From Tsuneonella flava (GTDB taxonomy: Bacteria; Pseudomonadota; Alphaproteobacteria; Sphingomonadales; Sphingomonadaceae): a DNA stretch of 64,000 bases. A program made the position numbers and the translations under genes. The DNA lies in contig NZ_PHSO01000005.1 of assembly GCF_002870965.1 (NCBI RefSeq), positions 434,001 through 498,000 of the forward strand, written 5' to 3'. This document shows positions 42,801 through 50,094 of this stretch, one piece after another. The notes under the pieces are model-generated. The model saw only the letters and a list, made by a program, of their open reading frames with translations. It ran no database searches and had not been told where the DNA came from. How positions within the stretch are numbered: the first letter of the stretch is position 1; each line of letters opens with the position of its first letter.

Positions 42801-44327
42801 GTGACAGCAATTGCAGGTGCCGCAGAGGTGGGGGAAACAGCGAAAGTGCCAGGCCGTTTGCTTGGCCTCTACCTGCTTCTGGGCTTTTCCGCCGGGTTGC
42901 CGTTTTACATGTTCAATGCCGTGTTGACACTGCGGCTGGCGAAACACGGGGTCGATATTGCGATCATCGGGTTTTTCGCATGGGTCGCACTGTTGCCGAC
43001 GTTCAAATTCCTGTGGGCGCCTCTGCTGGAAAAATGGGATGCGCCGGGCTTTTCCCGATTCTGGGGCAAGCGGCGCGGCTGGATCATGCTGGCGCAACTG
43101 GGCATTTTCACCGCGATGATCGGTATGGCCGCGACCAGCGACGATACCAGCTTGCCGCTGACTGCGCTGTTCGCCGTGACGCTGGCGTTCTGGACCACGA
43201 CGCTGGAAATCGCCGCCGACGGCTGGCGCATCGAACTGGCTCCGTCGCAATCGGAACAGGGGCCGGTGGTGGCCGCGAACCTGTGGGGATATCGCAGCGC
43301 GATGGTCGCAGCGGGCAGTGGGGCCGCTCTGATCGCTGCGCGGGCCGACTGGACATGGGCCTATCTGGCGATTGCCGCTGCTGCCTTCGCGCCGTTTCCG
43401 ATCCTTGCCGCGATGCGCGGGGAAGCGGATGCGCGCGGCGGGCGCTGGGCATCGCTGGCCAGTGGGGTCGCTGCCAGCGGAATTATCGCTACGCTGGTGA
43501 CAGTGGCCACTGCAGCCATCGGTTGGGTCGCATTACGCAGCGTGGCCGCGGCGGGGGTCGATTCCGACAGCAATATCACGCCGTTCGTGCTGGTGGTTTG
43601 CATGTTGCCGTTCATCGCGCTGGCCTTCGCGCTGCCGCGTATCCGCAAGATGGGGGCCGATGCGCCCTGGCGCCGGTCCCCCGTCGCTGGCCCGTATGTC
43701 GATATCTTCTGGCGCTATGGATATGCCACGCTGGCGGTGCTGGCATTTGTGTCGCTGTACCGGGTGGGCGATGTGCTGGCGCTGACACTGTCGCACCCGT
43801 TGTGGAACGAGCGCGGTTATTCGCTCGATCAGATCGGGATTGCCGATGGCGCGGTGGCTTTGCCCGCCAGTATGCTGGGCGTGGCGATCGGCGGATGGAT
43901 CGCGGCGAAGTGGCGATTGGGTCCGGCCCTTGCGGCCGGTGCGGTGGTCGCGGCATTGGGCAACTGGGTCTATGTCTGGCTGTGGTGGACCCCGCCCGCG
44001 GGATGGGTGCTCTATGCCTCGGTCGCGCTCGATCAGTTCGGCAACGGTCTGGCGGGCACGGTGTTCGTGGTTTACCTCTCGATGCTGGTGAACCCGCGTT
44101 ATCCGGCGGCGCAATATGCGTTTCTGTCGGGCTTTGCTTTCCTGCTGGCCCGCTTGCTGGCGGGGGCATCGGGCACGATGCAGAAGGCGGTGGGATACGA
44201 CGGGTTCTTCCTGTTTGCCGGGTTCGTGACCGTGGTGGCTGTGGTGTTGATCCCGTTCGTCACGCGTGTCGCCGCGCGCGAACCGGATGAAGAGGTCATC
44301 ACCCCGGAAAGCGTGTTCGGCGCATGA
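42801..44327 (+). CDS. ampG: AmpG-like MFS permease
   Basis: 508 residues, about 14 membrane helices. LLGFSAGLPFYMFNAVLTLRL, PTFKFLWAPLLEKWD and FWGKRRGWIMLAQLG match AmpG muropeptide permeases, which carry anhydro-muropeptides into the cytosol for cell-wall recycling. The usual QDIAxDAYR block is replaced by LEIAADGWRIEL, so substrate preference may differ. The start is GTG 42801; GTG 42795 is possible. The stop overlaps the next gene (ATGA), coupling it with a beta-lactamase-fold serine hydrolase. This pairing supports a role with peptidoglycan fragments. Confidence 0.82.
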   Translation: MTAIAGAAEVGETAKVPGRLLGLYLLLGFSAGLPFYMFNAVLTLRLAKHGVDIAIIGFFAWVALLPTFKFLWAPLLEKWDAPGFSRFWGKRRGWIMLAQLGIFTAMIGMAATSDDTSLPLTALFAVTLAFWTTTLEIAADGWRIELAPSQSEQGPVVAANLWGYRSAMVAAGSGAALIAARADWTWAYLAIAAAAFAPFPILAAMRGEADARGGRWASLASGVAASGIIATLVTVATAAIGWVALRSVAAAGVDSDSNITPFVLVVCMLPFIALAFALPRIRKMGADAPWRRSPVAGPYVDIFWRYGYATLAVLAFVSLYRVGDVLALTLSHPLWNERGYSLDQIGIADGAVALPASMLGVAIGGWIAAKWRLGPALAAGAVVAALGNWVYVWLWWTPPAGWVLYASVALDQFGNGLAGTVFVVYLSMLVNPRYPAAQYAFLSGFAFLLARLLAGASGTMQKAVGYDGFFLFAGFVTVVAVVLIPFVTRVAAREPDEEVITPESVFGA

Positions 44328-45349
44328 TCGAGCGGATTGCAGAACGCGCCTTCGCCCCCGCTGCACAGGCAGTGGCGGATGGGCATATCCCCGGCGCAAC
44401 GCTGGGTATTGTTACCGCCGATGGGGAGCGGGCTGTGCTGATCGCCGGTTGCGCCGCGACAGAGCCGGAGCGGCAGACGCTGACGCGCGATCACTGGTTC
44501 GATCTGGCATCGGTTTCCAAAGTGATCGCCACCACTACGATGATCCTGCGGCTGGCAGACGAAGGGCGGATCGATCTCGACCGCCCGCTGACCGACGCGA
44601 TCCCCGACTTGCGGCAATACGATCCGTCCGGCGCGGCAGAGCGTAAGCTGACTTTTCGCGATTGTCTGGCTCACCGCACGCATTTGCCTGCGGTGGAGCC
44701 GATTTACACGTATGGCGACGATCCGGCGCGGTTGCGGGCATTCGTGTTGCAGCGCGAATGGCGGGCAGGGCCGCCGGTCTATTCGGATATCAACTTCATC
44801 CTGCTGGGCATCGCTATCGAACGGATAACGGACGCTTCGCTGGCCGACTGGGTGCTGGGCGATGGGCTGGCATTCGGCCCGCCGCCCGGCCCGGCGGTAG
44901 CGACAGAGCGGTGCATGTGGCGGGGCCGGGTCTTGCAGGGCGAAGTGCACGATGAAAACGCCTTCGCTCTGGGCGGGGCAACGGGCCATGCCGGTTTGTT
45001 CGGCACAGTCGATGGCGTGCTCGATTTCGCGCGCGGCCTGCTCGATGGCAGCGGAGGCAGTGCGGCGATGCTGGCGGCGATGCGCGAACGTTGCAACGGC
45101 GACCGGACCTGCGGCTGGGAACGGCGCTTTGCCGGGTGGCCGGGGGGCGATGCCTGTTCGGATGACACCATCGGCCACACCGGCTTTACCGGCACTGGCC
45201 TGTGGGTCGATTTCGAACGCGGGCTAGGCTGGACGCTGCTGACCAACCGTGTCCACCCTACGCGCCACGGCGCGATGGAAATTTTCAGCCTGCGCCCTGC
45301 CACTGGCGACGCGCTGATCGCTGCCTTCGACAGTGGCGGCGAGAGCTGA
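44324..45349 (+). CDS. Class C beta-lactamase-family serine hydrolase
   Basis: 341 residues. SxxK motif is SVSK in LASVSKVIATTTMI (catalytic Ser about residue 67), the YxN-type motif is YSD in PPVYSDINFILLG, and the third motif is HTG in GHTGFTGTG. These fit the serine hydrolase branch of the beta-lactamase class C/esterase EstB family rather than a resistance enzyme. No signal peptide is seen, so it is probably cytosolic. It overlaps ampG by 4 bp; a cytosolic peptidase or esterase acting on recycled wall fragments is plausible. YSD in place of YxN is unusual but occurs in this family. Confidence 0.87.
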   Translation: MIERIAERAFAPAAQAVADGHIPGATLGIVTADGERAVLIAGCAATEPERQTLTRDHWFDLASVSKVIATTTMILRLADEGRIDLDRPLTDAIPDLRQYDPSGAAERKLTFRDCLAHRTHLPAVEPIYTYGDDPARLRAFVLQREWRAGPPVYSDINFILLGIAIERITDASLADWVLGDGLAFGPPPGPAVATERCMWRGRVLQGEVHDENAFALGGATGHAGLFGTVDGVLDFARGLLDGSGGSAAMLAAMRERCNGDRTCGWERRFAGWPGGDACSDDTIGHTGFTGTGLWVDFERGLGWTLLTNRVHPTRHGAMEIFSLRPATGDALIAAFDSGGES

Positions 45350-45356
45350 GGCGGCG

Positions 45357-46490
45357 TTATTTCGCCTGCGCGGCGATCCATTGATCCATATAGCGGTTGA
45401 GCATGGCCAGCGGCATCGGTCCGCCGTCGATCAGTGCGGTGACCCGCGCCTCGCGCCGGAATTCGGGCAATTCCTCGTTTTCCTGCGTCCGCGAGATCTG
45501 GAAATGATGGCCCGGCACCCCTTCGTGGATGACCGATACGGGCAACTGGTATAGCGGCGATTTGGTCGCGTCGCGGTGCGACATCATGATGCTGCCGGTA
45601 CGCCTTTTCCAGCGATCCGCGCAGATAGATGTTTGCGGTCCCTTCCTGTGCGGGGGTTTTGAACAGCGGGCCCCAGGTCAATCGGGGCAGTTTGCCGAAC
45701 CAGCGCGGAGTGCATCGTTGAATTCGGCGATAGTGCCGGTGAAGCCGGTCGATCGCGCGATCGCCTCCATCTCGCTCTTGATGCGCGCGACTTCGCTTTT
45801 CCCGATGGCGTGGATCTGTTCCGGGGTGAGATCGGTCGTGGTGAACTTGCGGATCAGATAGGGATAGAATTCTTCCCCTCCGGGCAGGTCGCGCGCGGCC
45901 AGCGTGGAACGGGCGGCAGGCTGGCGAAGGGTTTGAGCAGCGCGTCCTCTGCCACCGGCGTATCCACCGCCGCCTGCAACGGGCGCAGCATTTCGTCCAC
46001 GATCAGACCTGGCTGCGTGAACCCGTCTTTCAGCCCGCGCCGCATGTTGGCGATGTGCGCGGCATAAAAATCGGGGACACTGGCCAGCCGCGCCAGCCAG
46101 TTATTGGCATCGGCCCGATTGCGGATCGTGGTGGGATGGCGACATTGCCGGGGATGCGGAAGAAGCCCTGACCGTTGGAAAACGGCATTCGGCTCTGATC
46201 GAAGCGGAACGCTGCCAGATCGCTTTCCAGCATATAACGCAACATTGCGCGATCGAACTGTCGTTCGGGTTGGTCGGTCGGCGGCAAGTTGTCGAACTGT
46301 GTCAGCAACGTTTGCAGGCGGCGCTACTTTTTTCCCTGTGCTGCGGGGGAAATGTCCGGCCACTTAGGTGAGATGCCGGGCTCGCTGCGATCCTGTGCGT
46401 GCGTATAGTCGTGGGCGATGGAATCAAGAGACGGTTCCGCAACGGTGCAGCGCAGAGCAGGGGGGCCACAAGGCAGATTGCGAAAGCGGC
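45357..46490 (-). pseudogene. Decayed DUF885 metallopeptidase-like lipoprotein/exported protein
   Basis: Several minus-strand fragments in different frames together spell a DUF885 protein. From the 5' end: a signal-like FAICLVAPLLCAA (about 46490), then HDYTHAQDRSEPGISPKWPD, an in-frame stop, LTQFDNLPPTDQPERQFDRAMLRY (46300-46140), a frameshift near 46137, NNWLARLASVPDFYAAHIANMRRG, a shift near 45916, FTTTDLTPEQIHAIGKSEVARIKSEM, then TWGPLFKTPAQEGTANIYLRG. The zinc motif HEGVPGHHFQ (45540-45510) is intact, but the EGWAxY helix expected downstream is deleted and the frame jumps to the C-terminal MPLAMLNRYMDQWIAAQ. It is nonfunctional. Confidence 0.88.
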
Positions 46491-46519
46491 GCTTCAGAGG
46501 CGATTGAAAGCTGCCGATC

Positions 46520-48133
46520 TCATTGCTTTGTAGTCCCCTTTTCTATGCTCGACATGTCGGCTGGTGTTGCACCGCGGTAGAAGCGGTCGAGCGCATCGCG
46601 CAGCGCAGGCATTTCACCGGTTTCGGTGTAAATCATGTGACCCGATCCGAAATACTCGAAACGGATATTGCGTTGCAGTTCGCGATCGATCTGCATGTGC
46701 GCGATATCGTACTCGGCCTTAAAAAATGGCGTTGCGAGATCGTAATATCCGTTGAGAATCAGGACTTTCAGTTGCCGGTTCTGGCGCATCGTCCGCGCGA
46801 GATCCTCTGCGGTATTGGCCAGAGCCATTCGATTGCCCGAAGGGGACACATGGCTGCGGTCCCAGCGCCCTTTCAGCAGGGAATATATGTTGGGCCGGTA
46901 TTCGACATCCGACCGGAAGCCCAGCCGATCGGTGAGATAGTGGTTGATCCCTGCGCCGAACGGACCGGCGTTGAAGCTGCCGGCGGCGTCATAGTCGGGC
47001 ACGTCGCCCAGATTGCTGGCATCCTGCCCGATCACCCGGCTGTCGAGGCGGCCGACAGTGAGGCCGCGATCCTTCAGCAGCAGTTTGCGAAATGTGCCCT
47101 GCTCAATCCGCAGGTTGGCATCCAGCACATCGCGTTCGCTTATTCCTGTGAATGCACTGTATTCCCGCGCAATTCTCCGCCGCTCGGCATCGGTGGCCAA
47201 ATGTCCCTTGGCCAGTATAGCGGCATATGGCCCGCGCGCCCATGCGCGAACCTGAGTGAGCCATGGTTCGAGCGATGGAGGGCGTTTTGCCAGCCGATTA
47301 TGATACCAAGCAGTTGCCGCAAAGCTGGGGAGCCACTGAATATAGCTTTCGTCGAAGCCAGGTTGGTATATCCCGTGGTTGAGGTTCACGCCCAGCAACA
47401 CCACGCCACTCAGCCTGACGCCCCCGCCGCCCAGCCCTGCCAGTTTATACGCGAGGCCGCTCGCCCGCGTTGTGCCATAGCTTTCCCCGAACAGGTATGT
47501 TGGGCTGTTCCAGCGATTATGGACTGTCAGATAGCGGCGGATGGCCCGCGCAAATGCATCGATATCGCTATCGACACTCCAGAAGTCGGCATCTTTGGCT
47601 TTGCCCAGCGGGCGGGAATATCCGGCACCGACCATGTCGAGAAACACCATGTCGGTGCGATCGATCAGTGAATAGGGATTGCTGGCAATCCGATAGGGCG
47701 GCGACAACGGGCTGGGTCCGCGCGGGAAAGCGATCCGCACCGGTGCGACAGAGCCCAGATGCAGAAACATGCTGGCAGACCCCGGTCCGCCGTTGAACAG
47801 GAAAGTCAGCGGTCGTTCCGGGTCACCCGGTTTGCGGTCGGCCACATATGCCGCATAAAAAATGCTGGCGATCGGATCGCCATAGTCATCGCGAATAGTC
47901 AGAGTGCCGGCATTTGCAGTGTACGCAACGGTGCGCCCGCCAATGGTTATTGTTCCGCGAGACGCAGTGCGGGTTTCCGATCCGCCCATTACAGGCTGAA
48001 CGGAGCCCTCTCCTTGTTTCGGGCTATCGCTGTGGGCCGCTGCGTAAGAGAGAGAGGGGGGGCAGAAAGCTGCAGCGATCAGCGCGCATCCCATGCCCCA
48101 TTTCATTCCCTTACGGATTGCTGTCGGCACCAC
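46520..48133 (-). CDS. S10 serine carboxypeptidase, exported
   Basis: 537 residues. Start chosen at GTG 48133, which has AAGGAG 8 nt upstream; this yields a signal peptide (RKGMKWGMGCALIAAAFCPPSLSYAAA). The alpha/beta-hydrolase of family S10 shows FNGGPGSASMFLHLGSVAP (oxyanion region), catalytic Ser218 in FGESYGTTRA, Asp in LNGYYDLATPF and His in GSGHMIYTE. Releases C-terminal amino acids from peptides in the periplasm or outside. It lies 17 nt after the class IV aminotransferase-like gene on the same strand, so they form an operon starting at about 49095. Confidence 0.9.
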   Translation of the reverse strand: MVPTAIRKGMKWGMGCALIAAAFCPPSLSYAAAHSDSPKQGEGSVQPVMGGSETRTASRGTITIGGRTVAYTANAGTLTIRDDYGDPIASIFYAAYVADRKPGDPERPLTFLFNGGPGSASMFLHLGSVAPVRIAFPRGPSPLSPPYRIASNPYSLIDRTDMVFLDMVGAGYSRPLGKAKDADFWSVDSDIDAFARAIRRYLTVHNRWNSPTYLFGESYGTTRASGLAYKLAGLGGGGVRLSGVVLLGVNLNHGIYQPGFDESYIQWLPSFAATAWYHNRLAKRPPSLEPWLTQVRAWARGPYAAILAKGHLATDAERRRIAREYSAFTGISERDVLDANLRIEQGTFRKLLLKDRGLTVGRLDSRVIGQDASNLGDVPDYDAAGSFNAGPFGAGINHYLTDRLGFRSDVEYRPNIYSLLKGRWDRSHVSPSGNRMALANTAEDLARTMRQNRQLKVLILNGYYDLATPFFKAEYDIAHMQIDRELQRNIRFEYFGSGHMIYTETGEMPALRDALDRFYRGATPADMSSIEKGTTKQ

Positions 48134-48150
48134 TATGTCGCTCTCCTTGT

Positions 48151-49095
48151 TCAGGCGGCGCCGATATGGCGCAGATATGCTGCACTTATCGCGGCGGTAA
48201 CCGCCCCTGTCTGCCCATCGCCGATAGTCCGCCCGTCGATAACGCTGACCGGTGTGATGCCGCCCAAAGTGCCGGTCAGGAAAGCTTCGTCGGCTGAGTA
48301 GGTTTCGGCAAGGGTAAAATCCTTTTGCCGAACCACGCCCATGCCATCTTCGTACAGGGCGATGGTTTTGGCGCGGGTAATACCGTTGAAACAACATGCG
48401 CCGGTTGAGGTCCACAATTCCTGCCCGCGCACGATGAAGAAGTTGGTGGAGTTGCAGCTTGCCACAAAGCCGCGCTGATCCAGCATCAGGGCTTCGTCGC
48501 AATTGGCGTTGATCGCCTGAATCAGCGCCTGAATGAAATTGAGCCTGCTGTGAGAGTTGAGCCGCAGGTCGAATACATCGGGGGTGCTGCAGCGGATCGT
48601 CGACGTCAGCAGCCGCAGCCCAGCTTTCTCGGCTAGCGGGCGGCACGCCTTGTATTCGGCGACCGCCACGATCGTTGGCGGGCCCACAGTGAACCGCGGA
48701 TCCTGATTCGGGGTCCATTTTCTGCCTCGCGTAATCATCAGCCGGATATGCACCCCGTCGTGCATGTCGTTTTCCGCCAATGTGTCGCGGAGGATCTGTT
48801 CCACCCCTTTCCGATCAAGGCCAATGTCGAGCTGAATCGCCCGCGCTCCTTCGAACAGGCGATCGAGGTGTGCATCCAGCTCCACCAGATTGCCGCGTAC
48901 CAGGCGCAGCCCTTCCCAAACCCCATCGCCCAGCACGAAACCGGCATCGAAAATCGACACTGTTGCTGACGAGCGGGGGTGGAACTGTCCGTTGACGTAA
49001 ACGCACACGTCTTCGTTGCGCGGGTCGCCAACATATCCCTGCGCGCTGGCGATATCGGTCGGAAAAGGATTTTCCGAATTGGCAGAGCCCGTCAT
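48151..49095 (-). CDS. Class IV aminotransferase homologue lacking the PLP lysine
   Basis: 314 residues with the branched-chain/D-amino-acid aminotransferase fold: VYVNGQFHPRSSATVSIFDAGFVLGDGVWEGLRL (family start), then VFDLRLNSHSRLNFIQALI, DEALMLDQRGFVASCNSTNFFIV, and CFNGITRAKTIAL. At the position where active members have the Schiff-base Lys (consensus DxRxKSxNxLN) this protein has Asn180, and no Lys occurs from 158 to 242. The pyridine-nitrogen Glu (VAE) is Ser213. I infer it is not a conventional transaminase and may act on another substrate or as a ligand binder. The promoter region carries the palindrome at 49151. Confidence 0.85.
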   Translation of the reverse strand: MTGSANSENPFPTDIASAQGYVGDPRNEDVCVYVNGQFHPRSSATVSIFDAGFVLGDGVWEGLRLVRGNLVELDAHLDRLFEGARAIQLDIGLDRKGVEQILRDTLAENDMHDGVHIRLMITRGRKWTPNQDPRFTVGPPTIVAVAEYKACRPLAEKAGLRLLTSTIRCSTPDVFDLRLNSHSRLNFIQALIQAINANCDEALMLDQRGFVASCNSTNFFIVRGQELWTSTGACCFNGITRAKTIALYEDGMGVVRQKDFTLAETYSADEAFLTGTLGGITPVSVIDGRTIGDGQTGAVTAAISAAYLRHIGAA

Positions 49096-49150
49096 CGCTC
49101 CAGACCCGTAGTGGTGAACATCATCGATACGTCTATGTAATCAATGGTTG

Positions 49151-49162
49151 ATTGTCAACAAT
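49151..49162. promoter_or_regulatory. GntR-type operator candidate 1
   Basis: ATTGTCAACAAT matches 11 of 12 bases of the palindrome ATTGTCGACAAT. It lies 56 nt upstream of the aminotransferase-S10 operon start and 50 nt upstream of the amidohydrolase relic. Two related sites occur at 50036 and 53889. FCD-family GntR regulators often bind ATTGTnnACAAT-like sites. Confidence 0.6.
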
Positions 49163-49212
49163 TGATATGTTATTGTACTTATAGTCAAATTTTTTGCTGC
49201 GGGGGGGCAAGT

Positions 49213-50032
49213 ATGACGCAATTTTCCAATAACGGCGGTGTCTGTAAAATGGCGCGACTGGTCGCTACGATGCTGTTTGCTGCGCTGTTTCCAAGCGCGC
49301 TGGCACTGGCGCAAACCGAGCCGGGGGAGGACGGGGGGATTTCTGTCCAGGTTGCTCCGCAGCATTCGGACATGGTGGTTCGCAACGCCATGCTGATCGA
49401 CGGATCCGGGGCTCCGCTGCGGGGGAAAGTGGACATAGATGTTCGCGGCGGGATCATCACCGAAATCCGCGATTCTATCCCGATCCTTTCCAGCACCGGA
49501 CTGGCTCTGCCGCACACAACGATCCCCGTCATGCCGCTGTCGTATAACTACGAAGACGAACGGCAGCGCTTCCGCATTCGTGAATATGTGCGCCAAGGCG
49601 GGCATGTCTCGGTCGGTTTGGACTCAGGCGGACCGTTCCAGCTTTACGGATTCCAGACGGTTCGCGAGCTGGAACTGTTGCTGGAAGCCGGGCTGACCCC
49701 GCTGGCAGGGTACAAGCAGAGCGACCCAGAATGGCGCGCGGGTTTTGCAGCAGCCCCGGATGGATGTGCTGCGGCCCGGATTCGTTGCCGACATGGTGAT
49801 CCTCGATGACAATCCGCTGGAGGATTTTAAAGTGCTGATCGGGCGGGGACCGGTCGATAAGGCGACCGGCCAGCCGCAACGCCGCAGCCGAATCCGTGCG
49901 GTTATCGTGGACGGGCGGATTCGCAACTACGATCACCCCCTCCTTCGCCGGTTCGCCCACGATGGCAGGCGCCTGCCCTTGAACACCGCAACGACAAAAG
50001 GCTTGCTAGCAAAGAGCATTTCCACACAATGA
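49213..50032 (+). pseudogene. Eroded amidohydrolase
   Basis: A frame from 49213 (or 49249) starts with a signal peptide (MARLVATMLFAALFPSALALAQ) and the amidohydrolase opening MVVRNAMLIDGSGAPLRGKVDIDVRGG. The metal-binding core is then missing: it jumps to PLSYNYEDERQRFRIREYVRQGGHVSVGLDSG and ELELLLEAGLTPL. A frameshift near 49740 leads into the C-terminal PGFVADMVILDDNPLEDFKVL in another frame (to 50032). The HxH motif and bridging Lys are absent. It is a remnant of a secreted amidohydrolase, probably of the same type as the gene at 57008. Confidence 0.82.
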
Positions 50033-50035
50033 TCG

Positions 50036-50047
50036 AATGTCGACAAT
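50036..50047. promoter_or_regulatory. GntR-type operator candidate 2
   Basis: AATGTCGACAAT, 11 of 12 match to ATTGTCGACAAT with a perfect TGTCGACA core, 47 nt upstream of the TonB receptor ATG at 50095. It overlaps an AT-containing stretch that could include the receptor promoter. Confidence 0.6.
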
Positions 50048-50094
50048 ATTGACGGGTTAAGGGTTCTCACGTTTGACGTAATCAGGGGGTAAGC

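Noticed and set aside
45357-46490. Programmed frameshifting in the DUF885 region
   Set aside because: No slippery heptamer was evident, and there are several shifts, a stop and an internal deletion; decay explains it better.
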